Positions 1 to 7,522 of a stretch of DNA of 64,000 bases are shown here, one piece after another (position 1 is the first letter of the stretch; every line of letters begins with the position of its first letter). Location: contig CAMNUE010000002.1 of NCBI GenBank assembly GCA_946560065.1, positions 142,950 through 206,949 on the forward strand, given 5' to 3'. Source of the stretch: an uncultured bacterium (GTDB taxonomy: Bacteria; Bacillota_I; Bacilli_A; RF39; UBA660). Under the pieces are notes generated by a model. It was not told the origin of the DNA. It did not search any database and saw nothing but the letters and a program-made list of their open reading frames with translations. Made by a program: the position numbers and the translations under genes.

Positions 1-67
1 TAAAAAATTGTTTATATCTCTCATCATCCGAATCAATAATTTTATATCTGTCATATTTTTTATACAT
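1..67 (-). CDS. 5' end of a mobile-element gene (partial)
   Basis: An ATG follows a good Shine-Dalgarno (AGGAGATACAAAA-ATG) and opens a frame reading MYKKYDRYKIIDSDDERYKQFF that runs off the left edge of the window. It is too short to identify. It is the first gene of a leftward transcription unit driven by a promoter at 109-137, and a 19-bp operator copy lies between promoter and Shine-Dalgarno, so it is probably an element gene kept off by the repressor at 1240. The ORF track misses it because it is truncated. Confidence 0.6.
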   Translation of the reverse strand, partial: MYKKYDRYKIIDSDDERYKQFF

Positions 68-83
68 TTTTGTATCTCCTTTT

Positions 84-102
84 TGACTTCTTTTTGTATA
101 CC
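84..102. promoter_or_regulatory. Operator copy 3 of the element repressor (putative)
   Basis: TGACTTCTTTTTGTATACC matches the two 19-bp arms at 1123-1141 and 1164-1182 at nearly every position. It lies directly downstream of the -10 box of the leftward promoter, over the expected transcription start, and immediately before the Shine-Dalgarno of the gene at 67. That position suits repression. Binding by the 1240 gene product is inferred. Confidence 0.6.
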
Positions 103-108
103 ACTAAC

Positions 109-137
109 ATTATGACATATATATTTAGAGATAACAA
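109..137 (-). promoter_or_regulatory. Promoter of leftward element operon
   Basis: On the minus strand a -35 box TTGTTA and a -10 box CATAAT are separated by 17 bases. The operator copy at 84-102 begins a few bases after the -10 box. Confidence 0.5.
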
Positions 138-180
138 GTTTTTTTATTATCGTATTTCTACTGAGTCTCACCATATTAAA

Positions 181-204
181 ATCAGCACCAATTTTAGGTG
201 CCGA
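181..204 (-). terminator. Possible weak terminator after the 100-aa gene
   Basis: GGCACC and GGTGCT arms around an AT-rich loop are followed on the minus strand by TGATTTT. The stem is short and the U-tract poor, so this is a weak call. It lies just after the stop of the gene ending at 210. Confidence 0.35.
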
Positions 205-209
205 CTTCT

Positions 210-512
210 TTATAAACCAACCTTGTCCATTTTTTCAATCACATCAGTCATAGCGTCTATTGTGTAATCAAGGCACCCAGGATTCTCGATCAAACTATCC
301 AAAACGCCTCTGACACATTCAATTACGCATTCATATTTAACTGTATTTTGATCCATACTCTCAATATTCTCTTCTAATGCAAGGTTCTCCATTAAAATTT
401 CATTTAGACATTCCTGTATTCGTGATGTCTCAACCTCATTTAAAACACGATTTTCTTTCTTTGCTTTGTTCAAAATTCCTTTTACTATTCTCACGTTTGT
501 TCTAACTTCCAT
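210..512 (-). CDS. Hypothetical helical protein of mobile element
   Basis: A 100-aa protein with no recognised domain. It is highly charged, predicted mostly helical, and has four cysteines. The track starts at a TTG (521), but the ATG at 512 lies 10 bases after AAAGGAG and is the better start; it gives MEVRTNVRIVKG. It overlaps the end of the preceding 58-aa gene by 11 bases, so translation is probably coupled. With its neighbours it forms a leftward mini-operon behind the repressor-controlled promoter at 1100. Such small genes next to repressor and integrase are usual for integrative elements or prophages; no function is proposed. Confidence 0.6.
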   Translation of the reverse strand: MEVRTNVRIVKGILNKAKKENRVLNEVETSRIQECLNEILMENLALEENIESMDQNTVKYECVIECVRGVLDSLIENPGCLDYTIDAMTDVIEKMDKVGL

Positions 513-678
513 CAATATCAATCTCCTTTTCTTTCATCTTTTCTATTTTATCGACACATTGCTTCAAAATCGCAAGCGTCATTTCTTTGGGTATATCACC
601 CGTTTCTAAAACTACTTTGCAATCATCAGATGGATCAACTTGAATCGTTATTTCGATCTTGGTCTTTTTTTCGTTCAT
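502..678 (-). CDS. 58-aa hypothetical element protein
   Basis: The frame reads MNEKKTKIEITIQVDPSDD and ends IDIDGS; it is below the ORF-track cutoff. It overlaps the start of the gene at 512. Its own ATG has no clear Shine-Dalgarno. A strong one (AAAGGAGTGTAAAC) instead sits before an ATG at 700, whose frame stops after 21 codons (635-700). Removing one A from the A7 run would join MKRLVLMNERKK to TKIEITIQ as one 66-aa protein. The gene is therefore either translated by reinitiation, frameshifted, or the run carries an indel. Function unknown. Confidence 0.45.
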   Translation of the reverse strand: MNEKKTKIEITIQVDPSDDCKVVLETGDIPKEMTLAILKQCVDKIEKMKEKEIDIDGS

Positions 679-786
679 TCATTAAAACCAGTCTCTTCAT
701 GTTTACACTCCTTTCAGGTTTTGCAACCCGCAAATATTGTATAAAATGAAGATTTTTCCTTTCTACTTTTTTCCATTATTTGGATA

Positions 787-1068
787 CTATTTTTGGGAAC
801 TCAGTTCCTTTTTTTCTTCTTCGGCATATTTTTTTACTTCTTCCTCTGTTAATCCTACATATTTGAGGAGCCTTTTTGAACTGATTCCATTCAACGTTGT
901 CTTCCCTTCTTTCTGTGCATCGGACATTTCTTTCGATAAAATAAATAATGCTTTTTCATGTCCACATGGAATAAAATTTCGAACATCGCTGATAGTTGCA
1001 TATCCTTTACGGATGATAGAATATCGAATAATATTCCTTTGGGGGCTTTTTTTTGTATTCCTGCTCAC
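787..1068 (-). CDS. Excisionase-like small DNA-binding protein (tentative)
   Basis: A 93-aa basic protein with a pattern (YATISDVRNFIP-CGHEKAL, then GISSKRLLKYVGLTEEEV) like the small winged-helix or excisionase-type proteins encoded next to integrases. The family call is by resemblance only. The track start is a GTG with no proper Shine-Dalgarno. A better-placed ATG at 1074 (after AAAGGTAG) enters a frame that stops after 22 codons, and deleting one A from the A8 run would fuse it to this frame. It is divergent from the repressor and first in the leftward mini-operon, the usual place for an excision factor. Confidence 0.45.
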   Translation of the reverse strand: MSRNTKKSPQRNIIRYSIIRKGYATISDVRNFIPCGHEKALFILSKEMSDAQKEGKTTLNGISSKRLLKYVGLTEEEVKKYAEEEKKELSSQK

Positions 1069-1099
1069 TTTGCATAATCATCTACCTTTCTACCACAAA

Positions 1100-1128
1100 A
1101 TAGTAACACTTTTTCTGCCGTTGGTCTA
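1100..1128 (-). promoter_or_regulatory. Leftward promoter of the excisionase-like gene
   Basis: The minus strand carries TAGACC, 17 bases, then TACTAT. The -35 element is part of operator arm 1 (1123-1141). Confidence 0.45.
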
Positions 1129-1182
1129 CAAAAAGAAGTCACTACAGTTATTACTTATTTTTCTGACTTCTTTTTATAGACC
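1123..1182. promoter_or_regulatory. Paired inverted operator between divergent promoters
   Basis: GGTCTACAAAAAGAAGTCA (1123-1141) and TGACTTCTTTTTATAGACC (1164-1182) are inverted copies that differ at one of 19 positions, separated by 22 bases. Each arm's outer end supplies the -35 region of one of two divergent promoters: leftward to the excisionase-like gene and rightward to the repressor. A third copy lies at 84-102. The arrangement points to autoregulation by the HTH protein at 1240. Confidence 0.7.
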
Positions 1183-1206
1183 AGTCTTATTATTTTATGA
1201 TAGAAT
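1177..1206 (+). promoter_or_regulatory. Rightward promoter of repressor and integrase
   Basis: TAGACC (end of operator arm 2), 18 bases, then TAGAAT. It lies about 34 bases before the GTG start of the repressor. Confidence 0.4.
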
Positions 1207-1239
1207 AAGAATAGTACATTTAGGAAAGGAGTGTATCTC

Positions 1240-1575
1240 GTGAAGAATAGTCTTAATTCAAATTACGATATTCTCAATAAATATATTGAGGACTATTGTA
1301 AGGAACATGAGATTTCCAAAAGAGAATTTGTAAAAGAAATTGGAATTTCAAGAAGGCATTATTTTGACATTAAAGAAAAGAAAGTGCCAATTACTAGCTA
1401 CATGTTGAAAAAATTTTCGAATTTTCTAGGAATTCCCTACAGCTTATTAAGCAACCAAATTATTTATGACGAAGATGATACGAGCGTTTTAAATGAAGTG
1501 ATTCAATTACTGCTTGATCTGGACGATCAGCAGCTAAAAGATGTAAAAAATTATATTTTAGACAAAAAGAACTAA
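1240..1575 (+). CDS. Cro/CI-type HTH transcriptional repressor
   Basis: A 111-aa protein with an HTH_3-like domain at about residues 12-70: helix, SKREFVKEIGISRRHYFDIKEKK, then a stabilising helix and SNFLGIPYSLL. A short acidic tail with LLLDLDDQQLKDVKNYI is typical of these regulators. The track begins at GTG 1231, which lies inside the Shine-Dalgarno GGAAAGGAG; the GTG at 1240 with 6-8 base spacing is the likely start. It is followed 61 bases later by the integrase and is divergent from the small-gene operon. It probably represses both divergent promoters and the one at 109-137 through the 19-bp sites. Confidence 0.8.
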   Translation: MKNSLNSNYDILNKYIEDYCKEHEISKREFVKEIGISRRHYFDIKEKKVPITSYMLKKFSNFLGIPYSLLSNQIIYDEDDTSVLNEVIQLLLDLDDQQLKDVKNYILDKKN

Positions 1576-1636
1576 AACATCGAAAAAAACAAGGCAATTT
1601 ATCTTTCTGACCGATTAAATGAGAGGAGAGATATTC

Positions 1637-2722
1637 ATGCCAGTATACCACGACGAAAAAAGAAATACTTATTATATATCCGCCTCATACACTGTTCGCA
1701 AAGGCGTATATAAAAAACTCGTTAGACGAGGCTTTAAAAAGAAAAAAGATGCTGTCCGAATGGAAAGGATTCTGATGGCAAATATCGAAGACAATGTACG
1801 AAAAATAAACAACATGTCCATGATCCTAGATGATTTGTGGAATGACTACTCAGAGTATATGAAACTTACTGAATGGAAAGAAAAAACAACTATCACAAAT
1901 ACAAATAAATATGAAAAACATATCAAACCCGTTTTCGGTCAAAGAAATGTCCTTCAAATTGAAAAAAAGGAAATCGTAGATTTCCATACAAAGTTAATCA
2001 ACCAAGGATTATGTAAATCAACCATAAACGGCATACATTCTGTATTCAGCGGTCTTTATACGTATATCAATGACGTATACGATATTGACTATCACCCACT
2101 CAGTAAAGTTGGATTTATCAAATGTAACCAGGAAGACAAGAAAAAGGAATTTGTCATTTTAGAAACAGAAGATTTTGTTCGATTCGTTGATGCAGTCGAA
2201 GATACCAAAATGAAATTGATATTCAGAACCTTTTATTCGACAGGTCTTAGAATATCCGAACTTCAAAATCTCAAATGGACAGATTTTAAAAAGAAATCAT
2301 TATGTATCCATAAAGTCACAAAATCAAAAAACAGCTATCGAATCGTTCCGATCGACCAGGAGTTAAACGACCTTCTCACAGAATTTAAACAAAAATGCAG
2401 TAAAGAAGACAGTTATACTCCAGATGCCTACATTTTCTTCGGAAAAAGTTTTCAAAATAAAATCCCTGATTATGTAATCAGAGATGTTTTAGAAAAAGCA
2501 TTAGATGATTGCGGATTGAAACGAATGACACCTCACGATTTCCGCCACACTTTCGTATCCATCTTGATCGATGCAGGATACGATGACACAACTATCGCAG
2601 AAGTCATTGGTGATTCTGTTTCAACAGTCCGTACAGTTTATGCTCATATGCTCCCTAAGAGGAGAAAATCAATTACCGAATTTATTGATAACTGTGTACC
2701 AAAAATCAATATTTCGGTATAA
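1637..2722 (+). CDS. Site-specific tyrosine recombinase (integrase)
   Basis: A 361-aa phage/ICE-type integrase. An N-terminal arm-binding segment (MPVYHDEKRNTYYIS) is followed by a SAM-like core-binding domain (about 60-150) and a catalytic domain. Visible active-site residues are R205 (STGLRISEL), the KxxK strand (about 225-235), H300 and R303 (PHDFRH), and the nucleophile Y335 (TVYAHM). The position that is usually His in the LGH motif is Asp (IGDSVST, residue 326). ATG 1637 follows GAGGAG at 9 bases; the track start at 1619 lies before that site. It is the last gene before host serS, so the attachment site should lie just downstream. Confidence 0.9.
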   Translation: MPVYHDEKRNTYYISASYTVRKGVYKKLVRRGFKKKKDAVRMERILMANIEDNVRKINNMSMILDDLWNDYSEYMKLTEWKEKTTITNTNKYEKHIKPVFGQRNVLQIEKKEIVDFHTKLINQGLCKSTINGIHSVFSGLYTYINDVYDIDYHPLSKVGFIKCNQEDKKKEFVILETEDFVRFVDAVEDTKMKLIFRTFYSTGLRISELQNLKWTDFKKKSLCIHKVTKSKNSYRIVPIDQELNDLLTEFKQKCSKEDSYTPDAYIFFGKSFQNKIPDYVIRDVLEKALDDCGLKRMTPHDFRHTFVSILIDAGYDDTTIAEVIGDSVSTVRTVYAHMLPKRRKSITEFIDNCVPKINISV

Positions 2723-2734
2723 AAAAGCGATATT

Positions 2735-2756
2735 TTTAGTATCATATTTCGTATCA
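2735..2756. repeat. Direct repeats TTTNGTATCA after the integrase
   Basis: TTTAGTATCA (2735-2744) and TTTCGTATCA (2747-2756) repeat with 12-base period directly downstream of the integrase stop. Short direct repeats here are commonly arm-type integrase binding sites, and the element end/host junction should be close. The att core itself cannot be defined without the other end. Confidence 0.4.
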
Positions 2757-2828
2757 CGGCTATTTGAAAGATGAATTTATGCTTATAAACATTATGTTTT
2801 AGGCATATTACTAATTATTTACAATAAA

Positions 2829-4115
2829 CTATTTTTTAAGAACAATAACTTCTTTACCACCCATATATGGTTGTAATGCTTTTGGTACTTTAATACTTCC
2901 ATCTTCTTGATAATTATTTTCAATTAGGGCAATTAATCCACGTGGAGTAGCAACTACTGTGTTATTTAATGTATGTAAGTAATATGTTCCTTTTTCCCCC
3001 TTAGCACGAATACCTAAACGTCTAGCTTGAGCATCTCCAAGTGTAGAACAGCTTCCTACTTCAAAATATTTCTTTTGCCTTGGACTCCAAGCTTCAATAT
3101 CACATGATTTAACTTTTAAATCAGCTAAATCTCCACTACAACACTCAAGTTGTCTAACCGGAACATCAAAGTTTCTAAATATTTCAACAGTAAGTTTCCA
3201 CATCTTTTCATACCATTCCATAGAATCTTCTGGTTCACAAATAACAATCATTTCTTGTTTTTCAAATTGATGAACACGATAAAGTCCTCGCTCTTCTAGA
3301 CCATGACTTCCCCCTTCTTTTCTAAAACATGGAGAATAACTTGTCATATTGATTGGTAACTCATCTCTCTTAATAATTTGATCTTTAAATTTACCAATCA
3401 TACTATGTTCACTTGTACCAATTAAGTATAAATCTTCATTTTCTATCTTATACATCATAGCTTCCATTTCAGGGAAAGACATAACTCCAGTAACAACATC
3501 ACTATGAATCATAAATGGTGGAATTGCATAAGTAAATCCAGCATCTATCATATAATCTCTTGCATAAGCAATCATCGCTTCATGAAGTCTTGCGATATCT
3601 CCTAATAAATAATAGAAACCTTGTCCAGAAGTTCTTCCAGCAGCATCTTTATCCATTCCATTTACTCTTTCAATAATATCAGCATGATATGGAATTTCAT
3701 ACTCAGGAACTACTGGCTCACCAAACTTTTGAACCTCAACATTTTCTGTATCATCTTTTCCAATTGGTACTGAAGCATCCATAATTTGTGGAATAACCAT
3801 CATTTTATCTTTAATATCTTTAGTAAGCTTTTCTTGTTCTTCTTCCAACTCAGCAATTTCAGTTGCAGTTTTGGCAATCTCAGCTTTAATAGCTTCCGCC
3901 TCATCTTTCTTACCATCTTTCATCAACTTACCAATTTCACCACTAAGTTTATTTTTATCAGCTTTTAATCCATCAGCTCTAACTTGAACTTCACGAACTC
4001 TCTTATCTAATTCGTAAACTTCATCAACAAGTGGTAACTTTTCATCTTGAAATTTCTTTTTAATATTCTCCTTTACTAAATCTCTATCTTCTCTAATTAA
4101 TTTTATATCTATCAT
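2829..4115 (-). CDS. serS: Seryl-tRNA synthetase
   Basis: A cytoplasmic class II synthetase that charges tRNA-Ser. It has the family length (428 aa), an N-terminal antiparallel coiled coil (about 25-110) for binding the long variable arm, motif 2 (CFRKEGGSHGLEERGLYR) and motif 3 (NNTVVATPRGLIALIENNYQ). The start follows AGGAGGAGTAAAA. It is the last gene of a three-gene operon whose leader is a T-box, placed 11 bases after the dipeptidase. The mobile element is inserted beyond its 3' end, and the gene is intact. Confidence 0.97.
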   Translation of the reverse strand: MIDIKLIREDRDLVKENIKKKFQDEKLPLVDEVYELDKRVREVQVRADGLKADKNKLSGEIGKLMKDGKKDEAEAIKAEIAKTATEIAELEEEQEKLTKDIKDKMMVIPQIMDASVPIGKDDTENVEVQKFGEPVVPEYEIPYHADIIERVNGMDKDAAGRTSGQGFYYLLGDIARLHEAMIAYARDYMIDAGFTYAIPPFMIHSDVVTGVMSFPEMEAMMYKIENEDLYLIGTSEHSMIGKFKDQIIKRDELPINMTSYSPCFRKEGGSHGLEERGLYRVHQFEKQEMIVICEPEDSMEWYEKMWKLTVEIFRNFDVPVRQLECCSGDLADLKVKSCDIEAWSPRQKKYFEVGSCSTLGDAQARRLGIRAKGEKGTYYLHTLNNTVVATPRGLIALIENNYQEDGSIKVPKALQPYMGGKEVIVLKK

Positions 4116-4126
4116 TTTTACTCCTC

Positions 4127-5044
4127 CTAAAATAAATTCTTTTCAATATTTTTATATAAAATTTTTTCAATTTCTTCATCATTATAATTTTCTTTTAATA
4201 AATTAATTAAATCATTTTTAACACTCTTATAATTAAATACTTCTCTATCTGCAATTTCTCCATATAAGGCAGTTGCAAATGTCATATCATCAGTAGATAC
4301 TCCAACACAATCAATTCCAAGTAACTCAACAACATGATTTATGTGTTTTAAATACTCACCTTTTATATCAACAACATCTTCACTACCTACAAATACTGAA
4401 TAGGAAACAAGACCAATAACTGGATTAAATTCCTTCAAAGCAAGTATTTGTTCATCATTAAGATTTCTCTCATGACTATATAAATCATAACAATTAGAAT
4501 GACTTGCAATTACTTTAACATCTTTTCCTAAAGCCTTCTGTTCTCTAAGTAACTCGACTGTATCAAAAAAAGTTTTTTTATTCATATGCGACATATCAAT
4601 AGAAATACCTAAATCAATAGCTTTAACAAGAAATTCTCGTCCAAGTTCAGTTAAACCATAATCTCCTCTATTACCCGAACCATATCTATTAGGATTATTC
4701 CAAACAAGTAGTATATTTCTAAGCCCTAATTTATATAGTTCCTCTAACTCCTTAGTATCTTTAATGTAGTCACACCCTTCAATACTAAATAACACTTTAG
4801 TATTAGGTAAATATTTTTTAAACAACTCAGTCGAAGCTTTAAACATATCTAAAACATTAATTTCTTTGTAATTCTCTCCCAGTTCCTCTTTCATTTCTTC
4901 AGCATTCATAAAATAAAGATTTGCTAATAATCCCGAGACATTATCACTATTATAATTTTTTATCCATTCTTCCAAATAACTATAATCATTTCGCAAATAA
5001 CACTGATAAATAACTGACAGCATATCATAATGCATATCTATCAT
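4127..5044 (-). CDS. Membrane-dipeptidase-like zinc peptidase (M19)
   Basis: A 305-aa metallo-dipeptidase of the renal dipeptidase family. Visible zinc-site motifs are HxD at the N-terminus (MIDMHYD), the bridging Glu in SIEGCDYI, His in ISIDMSHMNKKTFFD, and His in VIASHSN, followed by GVSTDDM near the C-terminus. No signal peptide, so it is cytosolic despite the family name. Bacterial members cleave dipeptides with broad specificity. It starts 2 bases after the upstream fusion gene, with GGAGGGATAGT before the ATG. Its position between a serine-sensing T-box and serS suggests it may release amino acids from dipeptides when seryl-tRNA charging is low; that is inference. Confidence 0.88.
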   Translation of the reverse strand: MIDMHYDMLSVIYQCYLRNDYSYLEEWIKNYNSDNVSGLLANLYFMNAEEMKEELGENYKEINVLDMFKASTELFKKYLPNTKVLFSIEGCDYIKDTKELEELYKLGLRNILLVWNNPNRYGSGNRGDYGLTELGREFLVKAIDLGISIDMSHMNKKTFFDTVELLREQKALGKDVKVIASHSNCYDLYSHERNLNDEQILALKEFNPVIGLVSYSVFVGSEDVVDIKGEYLKHINHVVELLGIDCVGVSTDDMTFATALYGEIADREVFNYKSVKNDLINLLKENYNDEEIEKILYKNIEKNLF

Positions 5045-5045
5045 A

Positions 5046-5891
5046 CTATCCCTCCTTTATAAATTCTTTTACTATTGATTCAATATCATCAATATCATCA
5101 TAATAAACGATATCTGAAACATTACAACAGCCCTTTACTAATCCTGATATTTTACTACCAGTCTTAGCAATAGCCAAAATTGGTATTCCAAGATTAACAG
5201 CTTCTTGAAGTTCCATACCCTGTCCAGTTGAAGCAGTACTCATCTCCGCAATAATAAACTTAGCATCTTTAAGTAAATTCATTGCTCTTTCATATCTTTC
5301 TATATCATTCCCCTTAAACTTCATCGTATCAAGTGGACTAGAAATAATAAACTTATTAGTATCAATATATGATTCTAATTTCTGATAAGTTTCAATACTT
5401 TCCTCACTAGAAGCAAGTACAGCTCCAGTAATTAATACTCTATTCTTATCTTTATCAACATGCTTTTTTAATACTTCAATTGCTTCTTCACGATGTAATC
5501 CTTTAATTACCTCAATCTTATTATATCCATATTCAAATAATTTATCTGTATCAATTAATATTTCAGGATTATAGTTTGTATCACTATCTCTTAAAGTAGC
5601 TGCATAAACAATCCTCGATATTCCTTCATAAAGAATTGCCCCTATACACATCATACAAGGTTCACATGATGTATAAATAGTCGAACCTTTCAACTCACCA
5701 TACAAATTCATATCCTTTGAAGCACTCTCTATCGCTGCAAGCTCTGCATGAGGGAACATACTTTTCCCAATCAAAGTTTCATCATCACTTCTACCAAGTA
5801 TTTTTCCATCTTTAACAATAATTGCTCCATAAGGAAATTTAGCATGTCTAGAAATATCTATTGCTATATCAATATATTCTTCATCTTGCAT
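5046..5891 (-). CDS. Deaminase fused to 2'-deoxyribosyltransferase-like domain
   Basis: A 281-aa two-domain protein. Residues 1-145 are a cytidine/deoxycytidylate-type zinc deaminase: HAELAA supplies the zinc His and catalytic Glu, and TSCEPCMMC the two zinc cysteines. Residues 150-281 resemble nucleoside 2-deoxyribosyltransferase or DNPH1-like N-glycosidases: ISSPLD, ERYERAMNLLKDAKFIIAE, then STGQGMELQEA with the expected catalytic Glu, and GIPILAIAKT. A deaminase joined to an N-glycosidic-bond enzyme suggests nucleotide or nucleobase salvage or clean-up, but substrate is unknown. It is the first gene after the T-box, with Shine-Dalgarno AGGAGGGATTAG. Confidence 0.78.
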   Translation of the reverse strand: MQDEEYIDIAIDISRHAKFPYGAIIVKDGKILGRSDDETLIGKSMFPHAELAAIESASKDMNLYGELKGSTIYTSCEPCMMCIGAILYEGISRIVYAATLRDSDTNYNPEILIDTDKLFEYGYNKIEVIKGLHREEAIEVLKKHVDKDKNRVLITGAVLASSEESIETYQKLESYIDTNKFIISSPLDTMKFKGNDIERYERAMNLLKDAKFIIAEMSTASTGQGMELQEAVNLGIPILAIAKTGSKISGLVKGCCNVSDIVYYDDIDDIESIVKEFIKEG

Positions 5892-5902
5892 CTAATCCCT
5901 CC

Positions 5903-5937
5903 TATAACAAAAAAAGAACAGCAACCTAAGGAGTGCC
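5903..5937 (-). terminator. T-box regulated terminator
   Basis: On the minus strand GGCACTCC-TTA-GGTTGCT forms an imperfect stem followed by TTCTTTTTTT. Its 5' arm is the 3' arm of the antiterminator, as T-box switching requires. Confidence 0.6.
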
Positions 5938-6098
5938 AAAAGCACGGTGCCATCCTTTTTTTTAACTTAATTAGATAACGGTATCAACCGGATAAATATC
6001 ATCTATAGAGTAGATAAATAAGCATTTAATAATCGTTTTCACCAACCACGATTTCTCTAAAATTAAATAATCTTATTATTAGTTCTAATAATCGATTT
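5938..6098 (-). promoter_or_regulatory. T-box riboswitch leader (probably tRNA-Ser)
   Basis: The transcript carries AGAGAA and a GGTTGGTGAAAA apical element typical of Stem I, a candidate specifier region TATCTACTCTATAG, and an antiterminator AAGGATGGCACCGTGC-TTTT-GGCACTCCTT with the T-box core. The bulge reads UGGC and would pair with a GCCA tRNA end, so the sensed tRNA should have G73. Bacterial tRNA-Ser has G73, while Tyr and Ile (UAC or AUC in other registers) have A73. With serS in the operon and UCU in the specifier region, serine is the best reading. Confidence 0.85.
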
Positions 6099-6104
6099 GT
6101 TACT

Positions 6105-6133
6105 ATTATATTAAATTTATAATATTTTTGCAA
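6105..6133 (-). promoter_or_regulatory. Promoter of T-box operon
   Basis: Minus strand TTGCAA, 17 bases, TATAAT; transcription should start near 6098, at the head of the T-box leader. Confidence 0.7.
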
Positions 6134-6183
6134 GTAATTAAAAGTTATAAAATAATACAAAATAAATATTAAAGTTTATTTAT

Positions 6184-7374
6184 TTATTTATTTATATGAC
6201 AACTATTCCCCTTCTCATAATCCCTACTTAATTCTTTATATTCAATAACTGTTTTTGCATCAACCAAATCAGACTGTGTTTCAGGAAAACCTTTTTCTCT
6301 ATCAGTCATAGATATATAATACTTTGTTTCTCCATTACTATTTTCTATCTTAACATAAGCCTCAATTGGTTCTCTAAGTAATTGCATAAATAAATTAAAT
6401 TCAGAACCAGCATCATTGATAGGAATATAATAAGTACCTGTTGACCTATCAAAATCCACATCATCACAACTTATTTCTCCTTTTTCAACAGATTTTTTTA
6501 CTTTTTTGATTATTTTATTTGAAGCATAAACATAATAAGAATTACCAGCATCTTTTTTTGTTGCCTCAACATCTGAAATATTTTCATAAATATAAAGACA
6601 TAACCCAATTATTAAAAATAAAATAGCAAATATAAAAGCTGTTCTTTTTCTACCATACTCTTTCTCAGTAGCATTAGGAGTATCATCTTCAAATACTCTT
6701 CCATCATAGGTCTGATTACTAAATCCAATAAACGGTATCATAACAAAACCAAAAAACATCATAAGTAATCCACTAACTTTAAATTTTTCACCTAATTTAT
6801 AAAAAATATAAAACATAAAAATCTGACCAACACCAGGAACAAGTATAAGCAATCCTAGCATCTTTTTATTGATAGCCATCTCACTTAAAATCATTACATT
6901 ATATATTGGAACAAATCCTGCCCACCATCTTTTATTAGCTTTCATATAAAAAAGTGAAAGTGAATACATATACAAAAATACTAGTGAACTAATAATAGCG
7001 ACAGATGAAAAATTATTTCTAACTAAAGAGTCAATTGAAAAATTTCCACTAAAAAAAACTGTACCTAAATTTACCAACATAAATAAAAAGTAAACACCAA
7101 ATATCACATAAAAACAAACTGTCTTACTTCCTGTATTGTTCGCAATACTCTTAATTACAGTATTACTATTACCAGAAACATCACTCAAAATAAACTTTCC
7201 AGAACCAACTTGATATGAAGAAGCCTCTTTCTGCTCTTTTCCCAACATTTTTTTCATTGAAGCGTTATCTGGGTGATCATAATTTAGATTACCACACTTC
7301 ATACAATATCTAGAAGAAGCTTTCATCTCAGCACCACATCTAGAACAATAAATAGTATAATCTTTATTATACAT
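6184..7374 (-). CDS. Zinc-ribbon polytopic membrane protein
   Basis: A 396-aa protein that begins with a four-cysteine zinc ribbon (CSRCGAEM and CMKCGN, residues 10-27). A linker follows, then about five hydrophobic segments between residues 75 and 225 and one more near 250-268. The sequence KRWWAGFVPIYNV-MILSEMA resembles DUF5684-type membrane proteins, where this motif recurs. The C-terminal 120 residues are predicted extracytoplasmic and have no recognised fold. ATG is preceded by GTAGGAGGTTATT. It is a single gene; a divergent T-box promoter does not apply, since its upstream gene spoVS reads the same way. Function unknown. Confidence 0.6.
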   Translation of the reverse strand: MYNKDYTIYCSRCGAEMKASSRYCMKCGNLNYDHPDNASMKKMLGKEQKEASSYQVGSGKFILSDVSGNSNTVIKSIANNTGSKTVCFYVIFGVYFLFMLVNLGTVFFSGNFSIDSLVRNNFSSVAIISSLVFLYMYSLSLFYMKANKRWWAGFVPIYNVMILSEMAINKKMLGLLILVPGVGQIFMFYIFYKLGEKFKVSGLLMMFFGFVMIPFIGFSNQTYDGRVFEDDTPNATEKEYGRKRTAFIFAILFLIIGLCLYIYENISDVEATKKDAGNSYYVYASNKIIKKVKKSVEKGEISCDDVDFDRSTGTYYIPINDAGSEFNLFMQLLREPIEAYVKIENSNGETKYYISMTDREKGFPETQSDLVDAKTVIEYKELSRDYEKGNSCHINK

Positions 7375-7498
7375 AATAACCTCCTACTATATACATAATA
7401 ATTATAATTCAAACTTAACAAAAAGACAATCGTATCAAAAAGAAAAGAATAGTTAATATTAAACAATTAATGACATCACCTTTTTAATTAATTACAAA

Positions 7499-7522
7499 TA
7501 AAAAAGACCTTATTTGGCCTCT
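7499..7522 (-). terminator. Terminator at end of spoVS
   Basis: GAGGCC-AAATAA-GGTCTT stem followed by TTTTTA on the minus strand; it overlaps the stop codon. Confidence 0.65.

Noticed and set aside
70-267. 65-aa ORF on the plus strand
   Set aside because: Covers a promoter and operator of the opposite strand; no ribosome-binding site.
737-1243. 168-aa ORF on the plus strand
   Set aside because: It runs over the excisionase-like gene, both promoters and the operator; no start signal.
2723-2828. tRNA gene as attachment site
   Set aside because: No cloverleaf or CCA end is visible in the gap.
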